DNA of 7,809 nucleotides from Casimicrobiaceae bacterium (GCA_955652025.1 CATPAO010000228.1:1-7809); one strand, 5' to 3'. Positions 1-7,167 are shown, numbered from the stretch's first letter. A program made the numbers and translations. Notes: generated by a model not told the origin, from the sequence alone.

Positions 1-696
1 AACCAGGCGTATGGCACGACGTACGAGCCGGCGGTCTTCATCTGCAACAAGCGTCTCGTCACCGGCGACGAAATCCCGCAGGACCACGCGGGCTTCGCCA
101 AGATCATCAATAGCAAGGTCGACAAGTTCAAGGGCAAAGTCACGACGTACGACATCGAGAAAAGCGGCGTCGGATTCATGTTCATGGTGCAAGACGCGAA
201 ATACTTCAAGGACCTGAAGGAGCTCGAAAAGGGCTTCGGCGCAACCGGTTATCGTGTTTATTCGAGCACCGGGAACATGCTGGAAAAGGTGTCGTCAGGC
301 GAGCATCTGCTGGGCTACAACGTGCTCGGCTCCTACGCGCTCGTGCGGGCGAAAAAAGATCAGAACCTGGGTGTCGTGCTGCCGAAGGACTACACGCTCG
401 TGCTGTCGCGCGTGCTGTTCATCGGCAAGCAGGCTAAGCACCCCAACGCCGCGAAGCTCTGGGTCGACTACATCCTGTCGCCGCGCGGCCAGAAACTGAT
501 CGGCGGCGACGTCGAGCTGTTCTCGATCCGCAACGACGTCGACGCCGAGTACACGGCGGCGTCACTCAACAAGCAGCTCGGCAACAACGTGAAGCCGATT
601 CCGGTGAGCGCGGAGATCGTCGGTTACCTGGATTCCAAGAAGCGGCTCGAATTCCTGAATAACTGGAAGGCGTCGCTCGCGGCCGGCGCCAAGTAA
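1..696 (+). CDS. ABC transporter periplasmic substrate-binding protein, 3' part
   Basis: The reading frame is open from the first base and ends at TAA 694-696, giving 231 visible residues; the start and any signal peptide lie outside the window. The product should capture a solute in the periplasm and deliver it to the permease encoded next. The visible part is the C-terminal portion of a class II periplasmic binding protein of the ferric-iron/AfuA/spermidine-like group: a segment near visible residues 97-120 (SSGEHLLGYNVLGSYAL) followed by VVLPKDYTLVLSR (125-137) and the typical tail KHPNAAKLWVDYILSPRGQ (146-164). Gene order (binding protein, permease, ATPase) supports the role. FbpA-type iron binders carry two adjacent tyrosines in the region matching NVLGSYAL; here only one tyrosine is present, so ferric iron is doubtful. 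The ligand could instead be an organic anion, sugar phosphate or amino-acid derivative. Family assignment is firm; substrate unknown. Confidence 0.88.
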   Translation, partial: NQAYGTTYEPAVFICNKRLVTGDEIPQDHAGFAKIINSKVDKFKGKVTTYDIEKSGVGFMFMVQDAKYFKDLKELEKGFGATGYRVYSSTGNMLEKVSSGEHLLGYNVLGSYALVRAKKDQNLGVVLPKDYTLVLSRVLFIGKQAKHPNAAKLWVDYILSPRGQKLIGGDVELFSIRNDVDAEYTAASLNKQLGNNVKPIPVSAEIVGYLDSKKRLEFLNNWKASLAAGAK

Positions 697-709
697 CGCT
701 CGATTTGCC

Positions 710-735
710 GGCGCCGCGGCGTTCGGCGCGGCGCC
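710..735 (+). other. GC-rich hairpin between binding-protein and permease genes
   Basis: Bases 710-718 pair perfectly with 727-735 (stem GGCGCCGCG / CGCGGCGCC), leaving a short loop around GGCGTTCGGC. The hairpin lies 14 bases after the binding-protein stop codon and 22 bases before the permease start. It is followed by TCAAAAG rather than a run of T, so it is not a classic intrinsic terminator. In many importer operons a stem-loop at this place stabilises the binding-protein message or limits read-through, so that binding protein is made in excess over membrane protein. That role is inferred from position only. Confidence 0.45.
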
Positions 736-757
736 TCAAAAGTTCTCGGGACGCTCT

Positions 758-2485
758 ATGGCCACCGTCGCGAATTCGCCCGCGCCTTTCAGAGGTTCGT
801 CGAACGGATCGGCGCTGCTCGCTAATCTGCCGCGCGCGCTGACGATCCTGGTGACGGCGGCGGCGGTGCTGGCGCCGCTGTCGCTGATCTTCTATCAAAG
901 CTTCCTTTCGGCGCCGTTTTTCGACGCGAGGAAGACGTTCGGTCTCGATGCCTACGAGTTCATTTTCGCGGACTCGGACTTCTGGCAAGCGCTCCTGAAT
1001 TCGGTCCTGCTTGCGGGCGGGATGACGTTGATCGCTATTCCGCTGGGCGGCGTGCTGGCATTCGTGATGGAGCGCACGGACTTTCCCGGCAAACGCTGGA
1101 TCGAGCCGATGCTGCTGGTGCCGAGCTTCGTTTCGCCGATGGTGCTGGCGTTCGGTTACGTTGTCGCCGCGGGGCCGGTGGGCTTCTATTCGGTGTGGGC
1201 GACCGAGCTGTTCGGAGGCGTGCCGTGGGGAATCTATTCGCTGCCGGCAATGGCGGTCATCGCGGGGCTCACGCATGTGCCGAACGTTTATATCTACGCG
1301 TCGTCCGCGCTTAAGAACCTGGGTTCCGATGTCGAGGAGGCGGCGCGAATTGCCGGTGCGTCGCCGTTTCGCGTTGCCGCAACGGTGAGCCTCCCGCTGA
1401 TCATGCCGGCGCTCTTGTTCTCGGCTGTCCTGGTGTTTTTCCTGGGCATCGAGTTGTTCGGCCTCCCACTGGTGCTGGGCGATCCCGAAGGTCATCTCGT
1501 CCTGTCGACCTACCTTTACAAGCTGACCAACAAGCTCGGCACGCCGTCCTATCACTTGATGGCGGCCGTCGCAATCTGCATCGTGGCGCTGACGATTCCC
1601 CTCGTGCTCCTCCAACGCAAGCTCTTACAGAATGCGCGGAGGTACGCGACGATCAAAGGCAAGGCCGGGCGCATTCGCGAGCTGCCGCTGGGCAAATGGA
1701 AGTGGTTTGCGGTCGGACTGATCGGATTCTGGCTGTTCGTCAGCGTCATCGTGCCGCTGTCCGGCATCGCATTGCGCGCGTTCGTCACCAACTGGGGCTT
1801 CGGCGTGAACCTCGCAGAGGCGTTCACGCTCGACAACTTCCGCGCCGTCTTCGACGAGCCCACGCATGTTCGCGCGATCTGGAACACGATTCTCATCGGT
1901 ACGGTCGGGGGCGCCATCACCGTCGCGTGCTACACGGCGATCGGCTTTGCGACACACCGGCGCAACGACGGCTGGTCGCGAATCGTCGACTATCTGGTGC
2001 TCGTCCCACGCGCGGTGCCGGGACTGCTGATCGGTCTCGCATTCCTCTGGGTGTTCCTGTTCTTCCCGCCGCTGACACCGCTGCGGCAGACGATCTTCAG
2101 CATGTGGATCGCCTACACGGTTGTCTGGCTCGCCTACGGCATGCGGCTGATCTCGTCGTCGATGATGCAGGTGTCGACCGAGCTCGAGGAAGCGGCGCGC
2201 ACCGTCGGCGCGAGCCGCGGGAGGATTTCGCGCGAGATCACGCTTCCGCTGATCCGCCACGGCCTCATCGGCTCGTGGTTGCTGGTATTCATGATCTTCG
2301 AGCGCGAGTATTCGACCGGCGTCTACCTGCTGGCGCCGGGGACCGAAGTCATCGGCGCGGAATTGGTCTCGCTGTGGCAGGGCGGTGCGATCGACGTCGT
2401 CGCCGCGCTGTCGCTCATCAACATTGTGCTGGTCTTCATCGGTCTCGCGTTCGCGCTGCGCTTTGGTGTGAAGCTCCGCGACTGA
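758..2485 (+). CDS. ABC transporter permease, fused two-domain (FbpB/AfuB-like)
   Basis: This 575-aa inner-membrane protein forms the translocation channel of the importer. It contains two tandem permease domains, so one chain can replace the usual dimer, as in FbpB-type systems. Hydrophobic segments are seen near residues 27-47, 78-102, 114-138, 157-170, 216-240, 266-285, 314-336, 371-397, 413-437, 443-465, 500-520 and 546-568, roughly 2 x 6 helices. Each half carries an EAA loop for docking the ATPase: EEAARIAGAS near 193-202 followed by SLPLIMPALL, and EEAARTVGAS near 477-486 followed by TLPLIRHGLIG. ATG 758 is chosen because it precedes the first helix by a normal distance and has a weak GGGA at 748-751. 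The gene sits 61 bp after the binding protein and 23 bp before the ATPase, in one operon. Family assignment is firm; substrate not readable from sequence. Confidence 0.93.
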   Translation: MATVANSPAPFRGSSNGSALLANLPRALTILVTAAAVLAPLSLIFYQSFLSAPFFDARKTFGLDAYEFIFADSDFWQALLNSVLLAGGMTLIAIPLGGVLAFVMERTDFPGKRWIEPMLLVPSFVSPMVLAFGYVVAAGPVGFYSVWATELFGGVPWGIYSLPAMAVIAGLTHVPNVYIYASSALKNLGSDVEEAARIAGASPFRVAATVSLPLIMPALLFSAVLVFFLGIELFGLPLVLGDPEGHLVLSTYLYKLTNKLGTPSYHLMAAVAICIVALTIPLVLLQRKLLQNARRYATIKGKAGRIRELPLGKWKWFAVGLIGFWLFVSVIVPLSGIALRAFVTNWGFGVNLAEAFTLDNFRAVFDEPTHVRAIWNTILIGTVGGAITVACYTAIGFATHRRNDGWSRIVDYLVLVPRAVPGLLIGLAFLWVFLFFPPLTPLRQTIFSMWIAYTVVWLAYGMRLISSSMMQVSTELEEAARTVGASRGRISREITLPLIRHGLIGSWLLVFMIFEREYSTGVYLLAPGTEVIGAELVSLWQGGAIDVVAALSLINIVLVFIGLAFALRFGVKLRD

Positions 2486-2496
2486 GCCGTAATCGC

Positions 2497-2501
2497 GAGG
2501 A
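2497..2501 (+). promoter_or_regulatory. Ribosome binding site of the ABC ATPase gene
   Basis: GAGGA lies seven bases before ATG 2509. It settles the start: the same frame stays open far upstream through the permease gene, but only this ATG has a ribosome site and begins the conserved ATPase N-terminus (MAELSVENLHLKYG). Confidence 0.65.
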
Positions 2502-2508
2502 ACATTCC

Positions 2509-3564
2509 ATGGCCGAGCTCAGCGTCGAAAACCTGCATCTCAAGTACGGCGACAATCCGATCCTGAAAGGCGTCGCGCTGACGCTCAATCGCGGCGAAGT
2601 CGTATCGTTGCTGGGCCCGTCGGGCAGCGGCAAGACGACGCTGCTCCGCGCCGTCGCGGGGCTCGAAGCGCCGCACGAAGGTGCGATCCGGATCGGCGCG
2701 AAAACCGTCTTCGACGGTGCCGCCGGCGTCGACATCCCGGCCGAGAGCCGCAACCTCGGCCTCGTGTTCCAATCGTATGCGCTTTGGCCGCACAAGACCG
2801 TGTTCGACAACGTCGCGTATGCATTGAAGATCCGCAAAATCGCGACGGGCGAAGTCGGCACGCGCGTGAAGGACGCGCTGGCGCAACTTTCGCTCGGCCA
2901 TCTGGGCGACCGTTTTCCGCACCAACTGTCGGGCGGGCAACAACAGCGGGTCGCGCTGGCGCGTGCGCTCGTCTACAACCCGCCGGTGATCCTGCTCGAC
3001 GAGCCGCTGTCGAATCTCGATGCCAAGCTCCGCGAGGAAGCGCGGGCGTGGCTCCGCGAGCTGATCGTCCGCATGCAGCTCTCCGCGTTGTGCGTGACGC
3101 ACGACCAGGGCGAGGCACTCGCCATGTCGGATCGGATTCTTCTTCTCAACGGCGGCAAGATCGAGCAGCAAGGCACACCGTTGCAGATGTACAGCACGCC
3201 CGAATCGCTGTTCACCGCCGATTTCATGGGCAGCAACAATCGGCTGACCGGCAAGATCGTCGCGATCGACAACGGCTCCGCACTGCTCGAAGGTGCCGGC
3301 TGGAAGTTGTGGGGCGCGGCGAAAGCGGGCGCCAAGGCGGGCGCCGACGGCACCGCGATGATTCGGCTCGAACGCGTCCGGCTGGCCGATGGGCCGGGCG
3401 ACAATTGTCTCGCCGCCGATCTCTCGACGTCGATGTACTTGGGCGATAAATGGGAACATCTTTTCCACATCGGCGAGGCGAGCGTCCGCGCATACGGCGA
3501 TCGTCCGCTCGCGCCCGGGCCGCAATGGCTGGAAATGCCGAAATCCGAGCTGTGGGTATTCTGA
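2509..3564 (+). CDS. ABC transporter ATP-binding protein (FbpC/PotA-like)
   Basis: This 351-aa cytoplasmic ATPase powers the importer by ATP hydrolysis at the permease EAA loops. All nucleotide-binding motifs are intact: Walker A GPSGSGKT (36-43), Q-loop glutamine 88 in VFQSYALWPH, signature LSGGQQQR (140-147), Walker B VILLDEP (160-166), D-loop SNLDAKLR (168-175) and H-loop His198 in VTHDQGEA. Residues from about 243 to the end form a C-terminal extension of the size and kind (TOBE-like) found in iron, polyamine and sugar importer ATPases. The start at ATG 2509 is supported by a good ribosome site and a 23-bp gap from the permease stop. The stop TGA directly abuts the stop codon of the convergent hutU gene. 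A short KAGA-KAGA duplication interrupts the C-terminal region. Function as importer ATPase is certain; which substrate it serves is not. Confidence 0.95.
   Translation: MAELSVENLHLKYGDNPILKGVALTLNRGEVVSLLGPSGSGKTTLLRAVAGLEAPHEGAIRIGAKTVFDGAAGVDIPAESRNLGLVFQSYALWPHKTVFDNVAYALKIRKIATGEVGTRVKDALAQLSLGHLGDRFPHQLSGGQQQRVALARALVYNPPVILLDEPLSNLDAKLREEARAWLRELIVRMQLSALCVTHDQGEALAMSDRILLLNGGKIEQQGTPLQMYSTPESLFTADFMGSNNRLTGKIVAIDNGSALLEGAGWKLWGAAKAGAKAGADGTAMIRLERVRLADGPGDNCLAADLSTSMYLGDKWEHLFHIGEASVRAYGDRPLAPGPQWLEMPKSELWVF
3322..3345 (+). repeat. 12-bp tandem duplication encoding KAGA-KAGA
   Basis: Two near-identical 12-base units, AAAGCGGGCGCC and AAGGCGGGCGCC, lie side by side in the ATPase gene and encode residues 272-279 (KAGAKAGA). 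They add a small alanine/glycine/lysine-rich loop to the C-terminal regulatory region and keep the reading frame. This probably arose by slippage and is likely harmless. Confidence 0.5.
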
Positions 3565-5256
3565 CTAGCGCAACATCGGCAAATTGAGTTTCTTGCGCTT
3601 TGCGACGTCGATCGCCTTCGCATAGCCCGCATCGGCGTGGCGCATGACGCCCGACGCGGGATCGTTCCATAACACGCGTTCGATCCGTTTCGCCGCGGCC
3701 GGCGTGCCGTCACAGACGATCACGACACCCGCGTGCTGCGAGTAGCCCATCCCGACGCCGCCGCCGTGGTGAATCGACACCCACGTCGCGCCACCGGCAG
3801 TATTCAGCAGCGCGTTCAACAACGGCCAGTCCGATACGGCGTCAGAGCCGTCGGCCATCGATTCGGTTTCGCGATTGGGGCTCGCCACCGAACCCGTGTC
3901 GAGGTGATCGCGGCCGATGACGATTGGCGCTTTGACCTCGCCCGTCGCCACCATTTCATTGAAGGCGAGGCCGGCGAGATGGCGCTCGCCCAGGCCCAAC
4001 CAGCAGATGCGCGCCGGCAATCCCTGGAACGCGATCCGCGCAGCGGCCATGTCGAGCCAGCGATGCAGATGCGCGTTGTCCTTGAACAGCTCCTTGACTT
4101 TGCGATCGGTGGCATAAATGTCTCCGGGATCGCCCGATAGTGCGACCCAGCGAAACGGTCCCTTGCCTTCGCAGAACAGCGGCCGGATGTAGGCGGGAAC
4201 AAAGCCGGGGAAGTCGAATGCGTTCGTCACGCCTTCGTCGTGCGCCACCTGGCGGATGTTGTTGCCGTAGTCGAACGTCGGGATCCCCTGCGCGTGAAAG
4301 GCCAACATCGCCTCGACGTGCGCCTTGATCGAGCACTTGGCCGCAGCGACCAGCTCGACGTGCTGCGCCGGATTGGACTGCGCCGCGCGCCACGACTCGA
4401 CGCTCCAACCGGCGGGCAGATAGCCGTAGACGAGATCGTGCGCGGACGTCTGATCGGTCACCATGTCGGGCCGCACGCCGTGGCGCGCGAGCTCCGGCAG
4501 GATCTCCGCTGCGTTCCCAAGGAGGCCTACCGACACCGGCCGCCGTTTTGCGCACGCTTCGCGCACTCGCGCAATCGCGTCATCGAGGTCTTTCGCCTGG
4601 ACATCGAGATAGCGGGTCTTCAAGCGCATGTCGATCCGCGACTGCTGGCATTCGATCGCCAGCATCGACGCCCCCGCCATCGTCGCCGCGAGCGGCTGCG
4701 CGCCGCCCATGCCGCCCAATCCTGCGGTGAGGATCCATTTGTCGGCGAGCTCGCCACCGTAGTGCTGCCGCCCCGCCTCGCCGAACGTTTCGAAGGTCCC
4801 TTGCACGATCCCCTGGCTGCCGATGTAAATCCACGAGCCCGCCGTCATCTGGCCGAACATCATCAGGCCTTTGCGATCGAGCTCGTTGAAGTGGTCCCAC
4901 GTCGCCCACTTCGGCACCAGATTGGAATTCGCGATCAGCACGCGCGGCGCGTCAGGATGCGTGCGGAAGACGCCGACCGGCTTGCCCGACTGGATCAGCA
5001 GCGACTCGTCCGCGCCAAGATCGGTGAGCGCCGCGACGATTGCATCGAAGCATTCCCAGTTCCGCGCGGCGCGTCCGATGCCGCCGTAGACGACGAGCTC
5101 CTTCGGATTTTCGGCCACATCCGGGTCGAGATTGTTCATCAACATACGGAGTGGCGCTTCGGTCTGCCACGACTTCGCGGTCAACGCCGTACCACGCGGC
5201 GAGCGAATGATGCGGTCGGCGCGGCGCGTTCCCTCAATGCGTGCACGTTGCAGCAT
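3565..5256 (-). CDS. hutU: Urocanate hydratase (urocanase)
   Basis: Urocanase (EC 4.2.1.49) is a cytoplasmic NAD+-dependent enzyme that hydrates urocanate to 4-imidazolone-5-propanoate, the second step of histidine degradation. The 563-aa protein has the usual length and matches the Pseudomonas putida enzyme along its whole length. Visible signatures (counted from ATG 5256) are [10 protein letters not shown] with substrate tyrosine 57 (Tyr52 in P. putida), the NAD+ loop [10 protein letters not shown] (179-188), DQTSAHD (268-274), [13 protein letters not shown] with its arginine 369, catalytic Cys418 in PARICW, and HHGGGVGMG near 496-504. An in-frame GTG lies immediately before the ATG; the ATG is preferred because AAGGGAG ends six bases before it. 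One unusual patch is DLVY (274-277), where most urocanases have DPLN. hutH, hutI and hutC are absent from the window, so this is a lone hutU here. A paralogue acting on a urocanate analogue (for example thiourocanate) is a minor alternative. Confidence 0.96.
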   Translation of the reverse strand: MLQRARIEGTRRADRIIRSPRGTALTAKSWQTEAPLRMLMNNLDPDVAENPKELVVYGGIGRAARNWECFDAIVAALTDLGADESLLIQSGKPVGVFRTHPDAPRVLIANSNLVPKWATWDHFNELDRKGLMMFGQMTAGSWIYIGSQGIVQGTFETFGEAGRQHYGGELADKWILTAGLGGMGGAQPLAATMAGASMLAIECQQSRIDMRLKTRYLDVQAKDLDDAIARVREACAKRRPVSVGLLGNAAEILPELARHGVRPDMVTDQTSAHDLVYGYLPAGWSVESWRAAQSNPAQHVELVAAAKCSIKAHVEAMLAFHAQGIPTFDYGNNIRQVAHDEGVTNAFDFPGFVPAYIRPLFCEGKGPFRWVALSGDPGDIYATDRKVKELFKDNAHLHRWLDMAAARIAFQGLPARICWLGLGERHLAGLAFNEMVATGEVKAPIVIGRDHLDTGSVASPNRETESMADGSDAVSDWPLLNALLNTAGGATWVSIHHGGGVGMGYSQHAGVVIVCDGTPAAAKRIERVLWNDPASGVMRHADAGYAKAIDVAKRKKLNLPMLR

Positions 5257-5276
5257 CACCGGCTCCCTTGCACAAT
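5248..5276 (+). promoter_or_regulatory. Weak candidate sigma-70 promoter for the OCD-like operon
   Basis: TTGCAG (5248-5253) and CACAAT (5271-5276) are 17 bp apart, matching consensus at three and four of six positions. Transcription would start near 5283, leaving a leader of about 23 bases before GTG 5306. The -35 half lies mostly inside the first codons of hutU. The match is weak; it is listed because the gap between the divergent genes is only 49 bp and any promoter must overlap hutU sequence. Confidence 0.22.
5263..5269 (-). promoter_or_regulatory. Ribosome binding site of hutU
   Basis: On the minus strand AAGGGAG (5269 to 5263) stands six bases before ATG 5256. This spacing favours the ATG over the adjacent in-frame GTG at 5259-5257, which would have only three bases of spacing. 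Confidence 0.6.
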
Positions 5277-5295
5277 GGCTGATTCCTCCGCGCGA

Positions 5296-5301
5296 ATTCT
5301 A
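5296..5301 (-). promoter_or_regulatory. Candidate -10 box for hutU
   Basis: On the minus strand the hexamer TAGAAT (5301 to 5296) matches the sigma-70 -10 consensus at five of six positions. It would start transcription near 5289, about 33 bases before ATG 5256 and upstream of the ribosome site. At 16-18 bp upstream no good -35 box is seen (CGGCAG at 17 bp), and that region already lies inside the divergent gene's coding start. This would fit an activator-dependent or weak promoter. Read by eye only. Confidence 0.33.
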
Positions 5302-5305
5302 CGCT

Positions 5306-6334
5306 GTGCCTTCCGCTCCTGCCGCGCTCGACCTAACGTACCTCAATGGCCCCGATGTGGCGGCGTTGGCGTTGACCGACGACGAAATTCTCGCCGCCGT
5401 CGAAGCTGGGCTCCGGGCGCAAGGCGAGGGCCAGACTGTCATCGAGCCGCGCATGCACCTGATCCCGGGACACGACAGCGACGGCGCCGCGATCCGGGGC
5501 CATTTCAACGTGCTGCGCGGCTATGTCGCACCGATGCGGCTCGCCGGCGTCAAGGTCGTGAGCGATTACGTCGACAACTATCGGCGCGGCCTGCCGTCCG
5601 AAATGGGGCTGCTCAACCTATTCGATCCGCACACCGGACAACCGGTCGCGATCATCGACGCCGCCGGCCTTACCGACATGCGCACGGGCGCGGTCACCGC
5701 ACTCGGGGCGAAACACCTCGCCCGCAAGGACAGCCGCATTCTCGGCCACATCGGCGCGCGCGGAACCGCCTACTGGAACGTGCGTTTACTCGACCGGCTA
5801 TTCGATTTTGCGGAAATTCGCGTGCACTCGCGGCGGCCCGAGTCGCGCGCCGCCTTCGCCGCACGCCTTACGAGAGATTTGGACAAGCCGGTCGTGGCGA
5901 CGGACGATTGGCAATCGTGCGTCACGGGCGCCGACATCGTCGTCGAGGCTTCGCGCCTTGACGCGCCCGCGCCGATGCTAAAGACCGCGTGGATCAAGCC
6001 GTCGGCGTTCGTCGTCCCGTACGGAACGATGAGCGCGGTCGAGCTTTCGCTGACCGACGTGATGGACAAGCTCGTCGTCGACGATTGGGGTCAATGTAAG
6101 TCCGGGCAATTCGGAGCATTGCGCGCCCACGTCGACGCCGGCAAGCTAGCGGAGGCGACGCTGCACGCCGAGCTGGGTCAAATCGTCGCCGGAAAGAAGC
6201 CGGGACGGGAGCGCGACGACGAGACGATCCTGCTCTGGCATCGTGGCTTGTCGTTGTCGGACATCGCGCTCGGCGCAGCAATGCTCGTCAAGGCCGCGCA
6301 CCTTGGCATCGGCCAGACGCTGCGGTATCTCTAG
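5306..6334 (+). CDS. Ornithine cyclodeaminase/mu-crystallin family protein, divergent
   Basis: This 342-aa cytoplasmic protein belongs to the family of NAD(P)-dependent enzymes that includes ornithine cyclodeaminase, ketimine and pyrroline-2-carboxylate reductases and some alanine dehydrogenases. Family features in order: PRMHL with Arg49, GVKVVSDYVDN with Lys83, GLPSEMGLLNLFDPHTGQP (95-113), LTDMRTGA with Arg126, a Rossmann segment at 145-175, and a C-terminal block ending with AGKKPGRERDDE and WHRGLSLSDIALG (about 295-323). Two features depart from true ornithine cyclodeaminase: the dinucleotide loop reads IGARGTA instead of IGxGxQA, and the loop carrying the catalytic Asp228 in P. putida (GGDCPGKTEL) reads PYGTMSAVEL with no aspartate. 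Ornithine is therefore unlikely as substrate; an imine reductase or another dehydrogenase is possible. GTG 5306 is chosen because it matches family N-termini and avoids overlapping hutU, although no clear ribosome site is seen. It heads an apparent three-gene operon. Confidence 0.88.
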   Translation: MPSAPAALDLTYLNGPDVAALALTDDEILAAVEAGLRAQGEGQTVIEPRMHLIPGHDSDGAAIRGHFNVLRGYVAPMRLAGVKVVSDYVDNYRRGLPSEMGLLNLFDPHTGQPVAIIDAAGLTDMRTGAVTALGAKHLARKDSRILGHIGARGTAYWNVRLLDRLFDFAEIRVHSRRPESRAAFAARLTRDLDKPVVATDDWQSCVTGADIVVEASRLDAPAPMLKTAWIKPSAFVVPYGTMSAVELSLTDVMDKLVVDDWGQCKSGQFGALRAHVDAGKLAEATLHAELGQIVAGKKPGRERDDETILLWHRGLSLSDIALGAAMLVKAAHLGIGQTLRYL

Positions 6335-6341
6335 ATCGCCG

Positions 6342-7160
6342 ATGATCGCCAATGCGCGCATGTATGCACTCAACGACGCGGTCGCCGGCGCGTGGCGACG
6401 ACTGTTCGCCTGGATCGCCATCCACGCCGACGTGCCGCTCCACGTGATCGACCATGCGGCGCCGGCGCCGCTCACCGAGCTCTGGCGGAGGCCGGATCTC
6501 GGGTGCGCGATGATGTGCGGATATCCGTGGGCGACGTGGAACGATGCGACCGCTGCGCGTCCGATGCTGCTGGCAGTGCCGATTCCGTCGCCGGCGCGCT
6601 TCGGCGCCGCACCGCGCTATTGGAGCGATATCGTCGTTCGCGCCGACAGCCGCATATCGTCGGATCGCGAGCTGGCGGGGACGCGACTCGTGTTCACCAC
6701 GGTGGATTCGCAAAGCGGTTATCAGGCGCCGCGCGCTTTCTTCTCCGCTCGCGCGCTGGCCGCGGGCGGCCGCCTGTTCGGGACAACGATTGGCCCCGTC
6801 GTCACGCCGCGGCGCGTCGTCGACAGCCTGCTGACTGGCGCTGCCGACGCGGGACCGCTCGACGCGTGGTGGCATGATCTGCTTCGCCATCACGAGCCGG
6901 CCGTCGCCGCGCGCCTGCGGGTTATCGCGCGCACGCCTTCGACACCGATGCCGTTTCTCGCCGCGTCCTGCGCGATGGCGCAAGACGTGAGGACGCGCCT
7001 GATCACCGCTCTCGACGCGGTCGCGACCACGGCAGACCTCGCAGAAACGCGCGCGACGCTCCAGCTTCTCGGTTTCGCGCGCGTCGATCCGGTCGAATAT
7101 TCGAGGCTGGCCGAGCGCGCGCGGGAAATCGACGCGCTTGGATATACGCGACTTCAGTGA
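6342..7160 (+). CDS. PhnD-like substrate-binding-domain protein without signal peptide
   Basis: This 272-aa protein resembles the PhnD/phosphonate-type periplasmic binding domain (also linked with SsuA/ThiY-like folds). Visible marks are LGCAMMCGYPWA (53-64), YWSDIVVRADS (93-103), the ligand-loop sequence SQSGYQAPR (123-131), GPVVTPRRVVDSLL (151-164) and GPLDAWWHDLL (171-181). Unlike exported relatives, it has no lipobox or signal sequence: the N-terminus MIANARMYALND runs straight into the domain. It may therefore act in the cytoplasm as a ligand-sensing or ligand-holding protein, unless a start was missed, which is unlikely because upstream in-frame sequence is arginine-rich and overlaps the previous gene. 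ATG 6342 follows the OCD-like stop by seven bases and lacks a clear ribosome site, suggesting translational coupling. No permease or ATPase of its own is present here. Fold assignment is fairly sure; ligand and role unknown. Confidence 0.78.
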   Translation: MIANARMYALNDAVAGAWRRLFAWIAIHADVPLHVIDHAAPAPLTELWRRPDLGCAMMCGYPWATWNDATAARPMLLAVPIPSPARFGAAPRYWSDIVVRADSRISSDRELAGTRLVFTTVDSQSGYQAPRAFFSARALAAGGRLFGTTIGPVVTPRRVVDSLLTGAADAGPLDAWWHDLLRHHEPAVAARLRVIARTPSTPMPFLAASCAMAQDVRTRLITALDAVATTADLAETRATLQLLGFARVDPVEYSRLAERAREIDALGYTRLQ

Positions 7161-7167
7161 CCTCGTC

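Noticed and set aside
566..1615. 349-codon open frame on the minus strand over the permease gene
   Set aside because: Its product is extremely rich in Arg, Gln and His with no recognisable domain, as expected for the antisense shadow of a GC-rich gene; the permease on the plus strand is unmistakable.
1696..2508. Long in-frame upstream extension of the ABC ATPase reading frame
   Set aside because: It overlaps the permease gene in another frame, is arginine-rich and without family motifs; the conserved ATPase begins at ATG 2509 with a ribosome site.
2323..3525. 400-codon open frame on the minus strand over the ABC ATPase gene
   Set aside because: Composition is Arg/Ala/Asp-rich without motifs and it lies entirely opposite conserved permease and ATPase sequence.
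3567..3599. 7-bp inverted repeat (AGCGCAA / TTGCGCT) at the end of hutU as a possible bidirectional terminator
   Set aside because: The stem is short, the loop is 19 bases and there is no proper T-run on either strand; half of it encodes conserved C-terminal residues of urocanase.
5284..5290. Strong GGAGGA-like sequence on the minus strand upstream of hutU
   Set aside because: No hutU-frame start codon follows at usable distance; AAGGGAG at 5263-5269 fits ATG 5256 better.
5132..5305. Upstream start of the OCD-like frame at 5132
   Set aside because: It would overlap the first 125 bases of hutU and add a leader with no family similarity; GTG 5306 matches where related proteins begin.
4240..5961. 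573-codon open frame on the plus strand across hutU and the OCD-like gene
   Set aside because: It is antisense to urocanase and then out of frame with the OCD-like gene; the product is arginine-rich and has no domain.
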